Of a stretch of DNA of 64,000 nucleotides, positions 47,962 to 58,939 are shown piece by piece. This DNA comes from Nageia nagi. Taxonomy: Eukaryota; Pinophyta. Under the pieces are notes generated by a model that saw only the letters and a list, made by a program, of their open reading frames with translations, did not search any database and was not told the DNA's origin. The stretch is taken from positions 10,850,001 to 10,914,000 of the forward strand of contig JBITNC010000001.1 of NCBI GenBank assembly GCA_050084985.1. Reading direction: 5' to 3'. Made by a program: the position numbers and the translations under genes. Each line of letters opens with the position of its first letter. Within the stretch, counting starts at the first letter, position 1.

Positions 47962-50313
47962 TCAAGGACTACCCCAACCACTGCCTGGTCCGCTAGGACT
48001 ACTCAATCATCTCTGTCGTCTACTAGTCTCTTCGGTACCCTGACCTGGAGGAGTAGTGCCTGCGAAGCCTATAGGACTACCTGAATGCTGAGCTCTTTGC
48101 AACTTGGATGAACCAACAAACCCTAAATGAGATGCCCAGGGTGTACCACTCCTACTAGAAAGACCTCGTGACCTCTGAGTCCTACCTGGGGATCCAACTG
48201 TGCCCTGTGCACTACTACCTGTCTGATACACTGAAATATCTATAGGCATATAAGTATCTAGAGGCATAGGATACTGAGCCCCTAGAGTAAAAGCTAGAAC
48301 ACCTATTAGCCATGACTGTACTATACCATTATAAAAATCTCACTGCTGATAAATGCCACGATGAAGAATTGAAGGACCACCTCCAGAAGTAGAGACTGCT
48401 CCCAACTGATGAGCTTGAGCTCCCTGTAAAGAAGAATGAGCCTTATATCTCTCCTATCTATATCTATCTTACTCAACCCTGTACCTATACATATGTGAGT
48501 GAGCCTATGCCAACTGATGTCTCAACTCATAAATGTCCCCTAGCAAAGTATCAATGCTAGGAACCTGTGTAGCAGGAGCCTCCTTGACACCACGCGTAAC
48601 CTCTGGGGTAGCTCCCTCCTCACCTACACCTGTAGCCTCCTCCTCAGGAGCTAACTCCTCAGGAGCATCTACCATAAACTCCTTTCCAGTAGCCTCCTCT
48701 CTCGTAGCCTCTACTCCTATAGGCTCCTTGCCTACCTCTCTCCCTCCTGCTACTGCACCCAACTCCTCATCAACATCGATGCATCGATGAACGTGTTGAC
48801 CCTCCAATCCACCCTTTGGGCCATCATCTCCCTCCTCCCACTAGGTCCTGAAGGCCTCAGACACCCCTACATCATCCTCCCTAGTATCATCCTCCAATGA
48901 TCCCTCCTCCTGAGTAGAATCTAGCTCTGCGTAAACTAACGGTTGTACACCCTCTGCTAAAATAGTGCCCTCATGCTGATATGGCACTGATGGGGTAGGT
49001 ACATCCTGAACTAAATCGAACTGATAATGCACTTGCTCAAAATGAATGTACTTCAAAAAATTAGCTTGATGACCACTCAAAACATGTGGTTATCGAATAC
49101 TAGTAAGCTCAGCTACAAGCTCTCTCCAGATGGGATACAAGTGGTAAGGTCTGAATCTCACTTGATCTGGAATCAAGTGACTAAGCATGTGGTGATAATA
49201 GCTCACATCTCGATGAACTCCATCCGATGGGTGAATATAAAAATCATCATGCCATTATACTATGCCTACCTCATAATCCAAGTGACTACCAAATCCCAGC
49301 ATCGGTAACCTTGGAGGACATGCCACAGCTATATGCTCATAGGCCCACGCCTGCAAGGTGATAGTAATTGATAAAGAGACCCTATGCCCCTATGAATAAA
49401 AGAATAGATCCCTATAAATCTGAGCTAACAATGTGGGTGCCCAAGCATATACCATACCTTGCTACATCATATCCATAATAATGAGCAATAACAACCATGA
49501 AAATATCCCACTACCAGTATCGGGGAGAGCATAACACTGTACCAAACCCATCAAGTAGGAAAAATGGATCGTCCCCTGCTGATCTTCCATCCAGTACTAG
49601 TAATATCGGATACCACCTAAAATAATCTCTGAAATAATGGTATCAACCCGAGCAACCCCATACAAATAAGAAATAGCGAGTAAAGCTCCTATCCTATCCA
49701 CCACAGGCAAAATCCTATGTCCGTGAATGGGGAGTCTATATAATCTGTGTATATCTTCCACCGTGATGGTCATCTCCCCTATCGAAAGATGAAAAGTGCA
49801 TGTCACTAATCCCATCTATCTAGCAATGCAACCAATAAAGGATACTCCCAATGAATGCAGCCCATGTGTGGACCTCCTATAGAATCGAGGGATATCTACC
49901 TCGAGGCTCAAAGACACCATGAACCTGTATAATATTAAAAAGGTTCAGCTTAAAAAAAAAAGAAAGAGAAAATGGCATTTCATAATAAAATGCTAATGTT
50001 TATAATAGGTAAGACTCGATCATCGACATTCGCATTCCAAACGTCGATGACTCTGTCACTCGTTCGGCCTAGGTCGGCGACCGAGGCCGGATTATGAAAA
50101 ATTGCATAAAAAACATAAATAAAAGCAGGATTTGCAAAATTCATCCATAAAAATAATCAAAGTGATTTTTAAATGTCATACACGGTTTCAATTTTTGAAA
50201 TTAAACTATTAAATTACAAGTTATAAACAAAAATAGAAAAGAAAGTGATTTCAAAACCCTACCTCTTCTCGGATAGGTCGAGAACGTCCAATGGAGCATC
50301 TACGTGGAGGCAT
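47962..50313 (-). pseudogene. Antisense plant mobile domain (PMD) gene captured in the Tat element
   Basis: Minus strand. One frame runs from 49923 to the stop at 47962-47964 (about 650 codons) with about twelve premature stops (TAG, TAA, two TGA) and no frameshift. PMD landmarks in order: TFHLSIGEMTITVEDIHRLY and LPIHGHRI (49790-49700), a middle part (WAPTLLAQIYRDLF), LQAWAYEHIAVACPPRLP (49350-49300), then HQANFLKYIHFEQVHYQFDL (49070-49010). An acidic Glu/Ala-rich tail follows, then a coiled-coil-like stretch (LLGDIYELRHQLA) and a Gly/Ser-rich end. A possible first exon at 50263-50313 (MPPRRCSIGRSRPIREE) is followed by gt; an ag at 49925-49926 could be the acceptor, though the phases differ by one base. 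In hosts, PMD proteins such as MAIN/MAIL1 are nuclear and act in gene and transposon silencing. A role here is unknown. GC content is visibly higher than in the flanks. Confidence 0.85.
50020..50050. promoter_or_regulatory. Hairpin related to the LTR U3 hairpin, in the antisense intron region
   Basis: Arms tcatcgac (50020-50027) and gtcgatga (50043-50050), perfect 8-bp complement, followed by ctctgt as in the LTR copy. The loop shares cattcg with the LTR loop. It is a dispersed relative of the U3 unit. Confidence 0.65.
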
Positions 50314-51009
50314 GGTGATCGTAACAAATATCAACGGTTGGAAATCAACAAGATTGCAAGGGAAACTCGTGCTAGCTGATAATGAAAGTGACAGCTAAAA
50401 AGAAAGGAATAAGAAAAAGTCAAAACTTTTTCTTTTTGAAACACATCGACGACTTGAAGATGGATGTTGGCGACTGTTTCTAAATGCTGATGACTCTAAG
50501 ACGAACATTGGTGACCACCACTAAATGCCAACGATTGGAAGTAAAATGCTGCATTTAGGGAATAGCCATGAGAACATTAAAATTTTCTCAAAGTAACCTT
50601 GAATTGGTCAAGGAAATCAAAATACGATAAAATGTGATGTATCATTGTTACAAGAGATCATCTTGAAACCCTGTTGTCGGGACAAAAGACAACACCACCA
50701 AACTCATATACTAAAGAGGACTTATATAGTACATGTGTGCTTAGACATGCAAAATGACATAACAGAGATGTCATGCAATGTCACACAAGCTCAACACATT
50801 GTCATACCAAAAACAGTCACTTCTGAAGTATATTCAAATTTGTTTTCAAAACTACATCAAATGTAAAATGAAAACACATTTTATCATAATTTTGATTAAT
50901 CTAAAAAATTGAGTCAAAACTTATATCATAAAAAAGCAACAAAGCTTTTCATTCTATATTTTTGAAATTATAACTGCATTTTCGGTTGATAATTCAAAAA
51001 GGGGCAAAA
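50314..51009. other. Region between the antisense gene start and the 3' LTR
   Basis: Would hold the promoter of the antisense gene and the sense 3' UTR. Contains more words of the gacgact/ccaacgatt kind at 50445-50535. It ends with the purine-rich tract aaaaaggggcaaaa just before the LTR. The open stretch at 50645-50866 has no motif and I leave it uncalled. Confidence 0.5.
50996..51009 (+). promoter_or_regulatory. Polypurine tract of the Tat element
   Basis: aaaaaggggcaaaa directly before the tg of the 3' LTR at 51010. It resembles the tract of the pol-less element (26836-26849). Confidence 0.85.
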
Positions 51010-51863
51010 TGTAGACACCTAAAAATGTCCCCTTCTTAACTAGTAAACATTAAAATAAGCATAACTCTTTGCAACAATATAAAATAGGTCTAAAAAACCC
51101 TATTTTTGGATAGCCCCCGTCGAGTACATGCGAAATGGGTGGTCACATGACTCTTTTTAGGTAAAATTGGCTATTAGGCGGTCATTTTAATATTGTCATA
51201 AAATTAAAAACCAATTGCCAGCGACCCAAGATAGTCATCGACGTTTTGAGTCAGTTGCCGACATTTGTATTGTAATCATCGATGACTTTGTAACAGCCGA
51301 ACCAAGAAGCCAAAATAGCGAGAGAAAGTTGAAACCTTTCAACTTTCCAAGATGATATGGATAGAGGGGGTCAGTTACGACCTATGGTGGCTTTTCACTT
51401 CCTCTTACCAACCTTTGAACATCTCACCCAAAATCTATAAATACAAGCTAATACAAAGCAAATTAGAGAGAGGATCTTGACCCATTTTTAAAGTAGGGTA
51501 ATGCTACCAAAATCTTGTGAGCTCATACATTTTATTGTTTTATGCTAGTTTCAATTTAATTCATGTCATACATAGATGCTTTGATGTTATTGTCTTTTGC
51601 ATGTGTGTAGGATTTACAGGTTGTTCATATCAAGGAAAGAAGCAAGCAAATCAAAAAACAATGGAGATCTAATACTCTTGTTTTGTCAAATGGCATTTGT
51701 AAAAGTCCCTTCTAAAGGCAAATTGTAGTTTGAACTAAAAATCAATATTATTTTACAATTACAACATGTTTATCTATTTTATATAATTTGAGGTTCAGTG
51801 AAGATTTAAGAATAATTTGTATTCCATGTTATTCTACATTCCAGCTTTATTTTCACTGCAACA
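51010..51863 (+). repeat. 3' LTR of the Tat element
   Basis: 854 bp, the same length as the 5' LTR. Its TATA box is at 51436-51443. Its U3 inverted repeat (51234-51242 with 51278-51286) is made of different letters from the 5' copy but still pairs. Confidence 0.96.
51234..51286 (+). promoter_or_regulatory. U3 inverted repeat (3' LTR version)
   Basis: gtcatcgac (51234-51242) faces atcgatgac (51278-51286); eight of nine positions pair. Relative to the 5' LTR, three pairs changed on both arms at once (C-G to T-A, A-T to G-C, G-C to A-T). Confidence 0.75.
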
Positions 51864-51868
51864 TATAG

Positions 51869-52112
51869 ATTATGAGGTCTTTGTGGTAAATTTATTCATA
51901 TACAAAGTTGATTTACTTTTTGTTTTTATTTTTCTTATTTTTAATGAGGTTATTTTATTTGGATTTCCCCTCTCCTAGGTACGACACATTATTCACCCTA
52001 TCTAAAAATCAGGAGGTAGTTCCATTCAAATCAATTACATGATACTATGATTAGGCATACCATTACTATGTTGTATGGTGGACTATTAAAAATAAATTTG
52101 TTATAAGAACTA
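51869..52112 (+). repeat. Diverged duplicated block, copy B, right part
   Basis: Continues the block cut at 35306. Aligns with about 2040-2285 of copy A. The similarity stops near 52112, where LINE sequence begins. Confidence 0.8.
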
Positions 52113-53300
52113 ATATGTAATAAGCTCAAGTATATGAGATATATAGGTTTTAGGAGTGACTTACAAACTATTGATCACATCTTTATGCTTTAAGCTATTA
52201 TTGAGGAGACTCACCCATGATATTTTAAAATCTTTCATTTCTTTGTTAACTTTGAAAAGGAGTTCAACACAATCCTAATACTTCTTCTCAAGAGGCTTTG
52301 TGATATTAGTATGTTTGATCCCCTTATTCTAACTATCACAAAATTATATGATATAGTGGTTGGTCAGTGCCATATTGCTCATGACCTCTCTAACTCTATA
52401 AAGAGTACCATCATGGTTTAACATGATTTTCCTCTCATTGACCCTCTTCTATTCTTCTTCTCATTGATGATGTGATTATCCTCTCCTACTCTACCGATGT
52501 GTCATTGTGGTAAATAAATGATCTTTATTATTTTTATGATATCCAATAACTTGTTATCAACCTTAAAAAAATGAAGGCCATGATTTTATCACTTATAGAG
52601 ATGTTATCTTCAAGTTCCAATTTTTATATAAAGGACAAATTGAGGAGATCAATGCCTCTTACACCTACTTAAATATGTTATTTTTTAGATGTTCTTTTCA
52701 CTTTGATACCTGCCTCTAAGTCATGTATATTTAAGGGCTATGCTGCCCTCTCTATTATAGAATTATAGTGTTATCAAACCTATTTTTAGGATATCCCTTC
52801 AAAGATGCATTTTTTCAATACCATTTTTCAACCTACTGCAACATATGGGTATGAGATTTTGATGCCCAATTTATGATTTATTAATTAGGCTTGCTTTGAA
52901 TTAGTTGAAACTTTTATGATCTACCATCTAATCTATTGCAAATGGATGATCCCTCAATGCATTATATAAACCAAGATCAAAACTCCACCCTTTCATATTG
53001 ACTAATTGTTTCAAATCATTCTCTACATTTACAAATTCAAATCCATGGAGGTCTCCACCTTTAGCCATGTGATATATCCACTTTAGCCCTTTTCTCCTAC
53101 ATGGACATCACCTCTTCAAGCTCATATAGATGTTTATATTACTAGTTCTTCAAGATATGTTTACTCCTTTAGTTTAGTAATCTTTCCATTGATCATATTT
53201 CTCCCTTCATACATACTTTGATTGATCACCCTCAACCTTTTCCTTTAAAGGAGAGCACTTGTAGATTACTTTAGGTTCATATTTATCAATAATACACTAT
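52113..53300 (+). pseudogene. LINE (non-LTR) reverse transcriptase remnant
   Basis: Plus strand, spread over several frames. It reads GFRSDLQTIDHIFMLQAIIE (from about 52147), FVNFEKEFNTI (RT block with Asp changed to Asn), LYDIVVGQCHI, then FLYKGQIEEINASYTYL (about 52627) and KMHFFNTIFQPTATYGYEI (about 52810). This is the order of a plant LINE ORF2 from mid-RT into the C-terminal part. The endonuclease half is absent and the start coincides with the end of the duplicated block, as expected for a 5'-truncated LINE insertion. I could not find its poly-A end. Heavily decayed. Confidence 0.75.
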
Positions 53301-56300
53301 AGTCACATGGACTTATACTTCTCTACCACTTAGCACCAAGTTTTCTTTTTATGTAGAGTATTTTATCTAAGTAGTTAATGTCACCATTTATCATCCCTCC
53401 TATCTATAGTACCATTAGTCACATCTCTTAAGGAACCCTATTGTGAAGATGAGAGTACATTCTAACAAGATCCATATTGAATTTGACCACCATGTCCCAC
53501 ATGAGCATCATACTTGTCATATTTTCTCCATTAGAAAAATGGATTTTAATGACCACTTTACCTTTAGGTGCCTTGTTTACTATGAAATCTAAGGGATAAT
53601 CCACTATTGGAATGTATAATGCATTATTGTAAAGGTTTGTATTAAATCTTCTATGTAAGTTCACTAATACTTAAAGGTATCATTTGATACCTTAAGTATT
53701 TAAGTGAATATGATAATGTAACTTGTCCTACACTCCATGTCATGAGCATGCCCCTTGGGTAAAAAAATGTGCATGTCATGCTTTTGTACATTGGATAAAA
53801 GGGTGATCCAAAGAGGGATTTTGGCCTATAAATAGAAGGCTCCCTCTTTGTGATCACACACCAAAAATTTTGAAGTTATGCTATAGGATAGAAGTGTAGG
53901 GGGTGAGATTAGGACAATTGTAAGAGAGTTGTATTTGTGATTGAAGTAAAGATCTAGTTAATGGATGTACTCCTAGTTGAAGTAAAGATATATATACAAC
54001 CCTTAATTTCTTACACAAAAAAGAGGAGAGGGATATTCTAATAGTTAAAATATTTTTATAAAATCTTATATATAGAGAAAAATTAACTCTAATGTTTCAA
54101 CATTTTTTAATTTTAAATATTTGTTACATTTTAGGCGGCCTATATTTAAAAAAAAAAAAACAACGCTGCCAGGACCCCTACCCTTTACTCTATTGATAGG
54201 ATCCTCCTCTTGTAGACTTTAACCCCTTACGACCAGCTCAGCATCCCACCACTGGTGCTCCGCTTGATAGGCACTAGGTGTTACTCAGCCATAACTATTC
54301 TTTAGGGTTAGAAGCTACTCTAACGACCTACCCTTATACACCTAGCCAACCTCACCATTTGATTGGAGCCTCTACTCCTATGCAATGCTGCCCACACTAC
54401 CCTCCTTCTACCTTGGCTCTTTCATCCTACATGAACTCTTTGACTCTTCCTCGAACTGTCATGTCAAGTAATAGATGAATAACATTCAATTGGTTAATAG
54501 GAACAACTTTCTTTCCCCTTTCCTCTTGCTCACCATAGGTGATGTTGTTTGACCTTGTGTGATCATTTGTACCCTGATCTCAACTTAGAAGGTTTTCTAG
54601 GTCAATTTTAAGCCATAGAGATAATGAAACCATGTCAATTTTATCCTTTTCTTCCCAAAACTATTTAAAGCTTTACAATTATACATTGGATGTATGTTTT
54701 ACCCTAAAAATGAGAGAAGCTGATCAGATTCACATCAAAAGGCTCATATTTAAAGATTTTTACTAGATCCTTTTACCAAAAATATCATGAATGAATTTCT
54801 CCCTCATTTTAGGATTTATCATCCAATGAAAACCACTTTTGAGGAAAACAAAATTGCAGGTAGACAAAAATATTTAGAGAGATGCCACTGCCATACAAGA
54901 GTTGCTCCTCTTCCTTGCATTTTTTTCTTTACTCCTTGTTTATTCATTTTTTTTGGCAAGTGACAAAAAAGGGGGCATTTCATTTATTTTTTGGTAGATA
55001 ATTGTCTTCTCTTCATTAAAGCCATTATTTTTCCTTGCAAGTAATCTTTGATGGTTATCCATATGCTTGTCTTTTCTTTAAATGGGTGTCCTCTATATTT
55101 AATTCACTCTGACTTAATGATGACTCTTTTTTTTTTTGAAGAAAGAAATCCTTTTAAGTTATTTAGGCAAAAAAAAAATTATAATGCCATTTTTTTAGAG
55201 GATTTTTTTTTTAAGTAAAAAAGGGGCATCTTTTGTGAATTTGTTTTACTTAAAAAAAATTATATTGGATACTTCTCAAGTATTTGCTTTAAGTTCATTT
55301 CTTTTAAGAATGCAAACTATGGAAATGATGATGCATTTTTGCAAAGTGATAGATAGACTTATGTAAATTAAGGGAATGATGCATGTTTAATACCTTATGA
55401 ATGGACTTATTCTTATGATACATGCTTTCTACTTAATTTTTTTAAGTTATGGATTGATGCTTACTTCCTACTTAATCCTTAAGTTAAATAGTGCATGCTT
55501 CTTACTTAGTTTATTGGAATGATGTATGCTTACTTAAATTTTTTAAAGCTATGTGAATAATGCATTTTTTTTGCTTAATGATTAAAGCTTAATTTTTTTA
55601 TGCATGCTCAAGGACTTAAATTTTTTAAGTTAATGCTTAAGACTTAAATTTTTTAAGCTGCATGTTTATGACTTAAGAATACATCTTAAGTATTTATCCT
55701 TATGCAAAGTATGGAATGGACTTGTGAAAAATAAGTGATGATGTAAAGATATCTTTTAGGGGTTTGGAAACAAAATCCATTAGAATCTTAAGATTTCAAG
55801 TTATTGAATGGATGATGTTTTATTTATGCCCTTTTATTTCATGTTTTGCACTTTGATTTATTTGCTTATGTAAATAAAAATTTAAACATTGATATGAGCA
55901 ACCCTCTAAAATGAATGCATACACATGTATATTTTACAACATGACTTGTTTGGAGAGCCATGAGGCAAGGATAGGTGGACTGGAACCTTTAAGTCTGATA
56001 ATCTAAGTGGTGAAAAGTTCATACTTCTTAATTTCCCCTAAGTCCTCTGTTGGTCTGGATTTAACTCCAATAGGTGGATAGGCATGTGTGTAGTGATACC
56101 ACATGTTCGCACGTCCATTCAGGGATTATCCTGATAACCTAGGAGGAAAACTTAAAACTTAATCAAGATTAATAATTTGGTTGATTCAATAAACATGGGA
56201 ACCTTGAAAAATAGCTAGTACTTCTTGTAAGAGTATATTGTTACCCAAGGAGAATTGGTAGTACTTGGGCTCCTCTTATGTGGGCATCTAGGTGAAGGCT

Positions 56301-56400
56301 TAATTTTAGACAAGAAAACAAGCCTCAATAATGTCACTCTACATCTATGTTTCTTGAGATAAGAAATGTATTTGGGTACATGGGTTATTTTGTGAATCAA
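53301..56400. other. Unclassified AT-rich, low-complexity DNA
   Basis: Contains runs of t and a (for example 55129-55140, 55171-55178 and 55207-55216) and many repeats of the word cttaaattttttaag between 55440 and 55680. Open stretches at 53428-53857 (minus) and 54278-54478 (plus) have no known motif. Part of 55900-56500 may be the leader of the copia element that follows, but I find no primer site or left LTR. Confidence 0.4.
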
Positions 56401-56515
56401 ATCAAGTATGTCTTTAGTGTTAAATGTAACATGTATTATTTACTTGGTTAAAACTTAACATTTAATGTTATTTATTGAAACTACATGCTTATTATTTTAC
56501 ATTCTTGTATAGCAA

Positions 56516-57480
56516 ATGGGAGAATCTTTTTTACCCAAATACATTCTTGATGGTTCCAACTATCGATTTTGGAACCAAGTATGAGAGCTGTATTACAAGT
56601 AAGGAAGCTTTGGCAAACATTGAATAAGAACCTTTTACCCCCTACATATGAGAAAGCACTAGAGGCTTATAACACAAAGAATGAGTTGAAAACCTCCATG
56701 ATTTACCATGTAATTTTAGATGATGTGCTCATGATGATTTCTTCTTCAACCTTGGTAAATAAAGCATGGGATAAGCTTAAGCAAATCTATCTTGGTTCAA
56801 ACTTTTCAAGAAGGTTTACCATTCTTTAAAAGTTGCTTCAATCTCGTCAAGGGAAAGATAAAAATATGGTTATCTACTTGAATAAAATCATTGACCTAAG
56901 GACCCAACTTGTTACTTGTGGGTGCGATTGGATCAATGATGAGTTCATGGTCTTCATCATTCTTCAAATCGTTTCTTCAAAGTTTGAAAATTTTATAATG
57001 GTTATGGAAATAAGGTTTGATGATAAAGAAGAAGTTTTCTCCATTAAGAACCTTTCAAGGCACCTATTGAAGCATAAGGAAACCCTTTACAATAAGATGT
57101 TGATTTCTTCTCCTAAGGATAATAATGTTGCTCTTGAAGTAACCAAAACTCATTTCAAAAAAAAGTTCAACCATTAAAATAAATCTTATCCTTCTTCCTC
57201 TAAAAGGTTTGAAAAAAGAGATAATAGTTACAACAATAGTAGGAACAATAGAAATAATAACCTTAGTAGTAGGAACAATGGCAATAACAAATATTTCAAG
57301 CAAAAAGATGGAAAAGGTAAAGCAAACACTCCTTATCTTAAGGAAAATTTTGATGGCAACTACAACTATTATGGCATTCAAGGTCATAAAAAAATTGATT
57401 GTTACAAAAAGAAAAGAGAGGAAAAGAATAAAGGTAATGAAAATGTAAAGAACTATAAAGGAAAGAAAAATATTCATATT
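56516..57480 (+). pseudogene. Copia gag
   Basis: The ATG at 56516 starts MGESFLPKYILDGSNYRFWN. A stop and shift near 56583 move it to the frame with LQVRKLWQTLNKN, KTSMIYHVILDDVLMMIS and AWDKLKQIYLG, the UBN2-type copia gag. More pieces follow (IIDLRTQLVTCGCDWIND, YNYYGIQGHKKIDCYK). The last is a zinc knuckle in which the two leading cysteines are replaced by tyrosines and only the His and final Cys remain. Forms the particle. Confidence 0.87.
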
Positions 57481-57489
57481 GATTTTGCT

Positions 57490-57770
57490 ATGATGCTTTA
57501 CTCTTTGTCTTGCTCTTTTTTATCTGAATGGATTGTTGACTCTGATTGCACTAATCACTCATGCTTTGATAAAGAAAAGTTTGGAAACTTTTACAAGTAT
57601 AAAAAGGATGCAATTATGATAAGTGATAACTCTACCTTTCAATTACAAGGAATTGGAAGTGTGCTGATTCATGGAAAGCTTCTTGAAAATGTTATCTATG
57701 TTCCTAAGTTAAGGATGAACCTTCTCTTCATGATCCAAATTTCTAGAAAATGATACTCTTTTGAGTTCGA
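57490..57770 (+). pseudogene. Copia aspartic protease
   Basis: Reads SEWIVDSDCTNHSCFDKEKF, where an active copia protease has D-S-G; the glycine is changed to Asp. Then DAIMISDNSTFQLQGIGSVL and LLENVIYVPKLRMNLL, the usual flap and end motifs. Inactive by the active-site change. Confidence 0.85.
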
Positions 57771-58740
57771 CTCTCAATCCTGGTGCATTAAGAAAAGACT
57801 TACCACTTTGGTTAAATGATCTGTAAAAGATAACCTCTACATTATGGATCAAGTTCTATCAAAGATGTGTCTTACTTCTATTATGTATTCTAAAGGTAAT
57901 CTTTAGCACCATCATTTAAGGCACTTTAACCACAAGAGTATTCAAGTCATAAAAGATCAAGAACTTGTGGAAGGTTTGCCTTCAATTTCTCCTTTAGTTG
58001 GTCTATACAAGAAGTGTTATCTTGGAAAAATGCATAGACAAAAGTTTGAAAAATATAAGGTAACAAGAGCATTTCAACCTCTTCAACTTATGCATTTAGA
58101 TTTAATGGGTCTGTTTCAAACTAAGTCGCTTGGAGGAGCATCTTATATCTTGATCTTCATTGATGAATTTAGTAAGATGACCTTTGGGTATCTACTTGAG
58201 CACAAGGATCAAACCTTTGAAAGTTTTAAAGTTTTTAAGCCTTTATTGAAAATTAGACTAACTTTAAAATTAAAATGTTAAGATCAAATAATGGGGAGAA
58301 TATAATAGAAATGAGTTCAATGACTATTGTGCTAAGTATGAAATCAAGAGGTAGTTTATGATCCCTTACACTTCTCAATAGAATGGTGTTGTTGAAAGGA
58401 AAAATAGAATAATTATGGAGATGGTTAGATGCATGTTGGGTAATCTTCCTAAATTCTTATGGGGTGAAGCTGTGAGCATTGCTATTTACACCTTGAATAG
58501 GTGTCCCATAAAAGTTGTTCAAAGTAAAGCTCTTTTTGAGGCATGGTCAAGAAAAAAACCTAACATTTTTTACCTTAAGGAGTTTGGTTGTGAAGCATTC
58601 TTCTACATTGTTTTTGAAAAAAGGAATAAGTTAGACAAAAGAGCTAAAAAATACATCTTTATGGGTTATGATAGTCAACATAGAGGCTACAAGCTCTACT
58701 CTTCAACTTATAAAGTAGTATTCATTTCAGTTCAATGAAC
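57771..58740 (+). pseudogene. Copia integrase
   Basis: The pre-integrase segment reads HHHLRHFNHKSIQ after a stop at 57904 (the usual text has W before HH). The core begins with LMHLDLMGLFQTKSLGGASY (first Asp) and continues to about 58280, where the frame shifts. The catalytic Glu region reads NGVVERKNRIIMEMVRCML (58385-58440), followed by LWGEAVSIAIYTLNRCPIK and YIFMGYDSQHRGYKLYSS. Stops at 58279 and 58380. Confidence 0.88.
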
Positions 58741-58939
58741 TTCATAAAGAATCTACTTCTAATGAGGATGTTGATGATCCAAAGGACTCTTCAATTGCTC
58801 CTAGCTAGTTGGATATTGATATAGACAAGTCACTTTAGGAACAAAATTCTCCAACATAAAGGGTAACAAGGAGCATGACCTTGAATAAATCTTTAATTGT
58901 CAAGATTGAAAATAAATATTAGCCCTCAACCTTCAAAGA

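Larger units (their letters stand above)
35307..51863 (+). mobile_element. Tat-lineage Ty3/gypsy retrotransposon, 16.6 kb, with antisense PMD gene
   Basis: LTRs of exactly 854 bp each (35307-36160 and 51010-51863) begin tgtag and end caaca. The target duplication tatag lies at 35302-35306 and 51864-51868. The sense strand has a long leader, gag, protease, a G-patch-like stretch, RT, RNase H, a second RNase H between the first and integrase (the mark of the Tat lineage), integrase, then an extra ORF. The opposite strand between integrase and the 3' LTR carries a PMD-containing gene. The insertion split an older repeat whose unsplit copy lies at 645-2285. By hand I count about 36 substitutions and no indel between the LTRs (about 4%). 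Confidence 0.96.

Noticed and set aside
48533-48790. 85-codon plus-strand frame rich in Ser/Pro/Ala
   Set aside because: It is the complement of the Glu/Ala-rich tail of the antisense PMD frame; the PMD reading explains it.
49027-49308. 93-codon plus-strand frame
   Set aside because: Shadow of the PMD frame on the opposite strand.
49924-50263. Firm intron call in the antisense PMD gene
   Set aside because: Donor and acceptor dinucleotides are present, but joining them shifts the frame by one base, so the intron stays a proposal within the gene entry.
57064-57477. 137-codon minus-strand frame with hydrophobic sequence
   Set aside because: Shadow of the Lys/Asn-rich copia gag; poly-Lys text read backwards gives Phe/Leu-rich chance frames.
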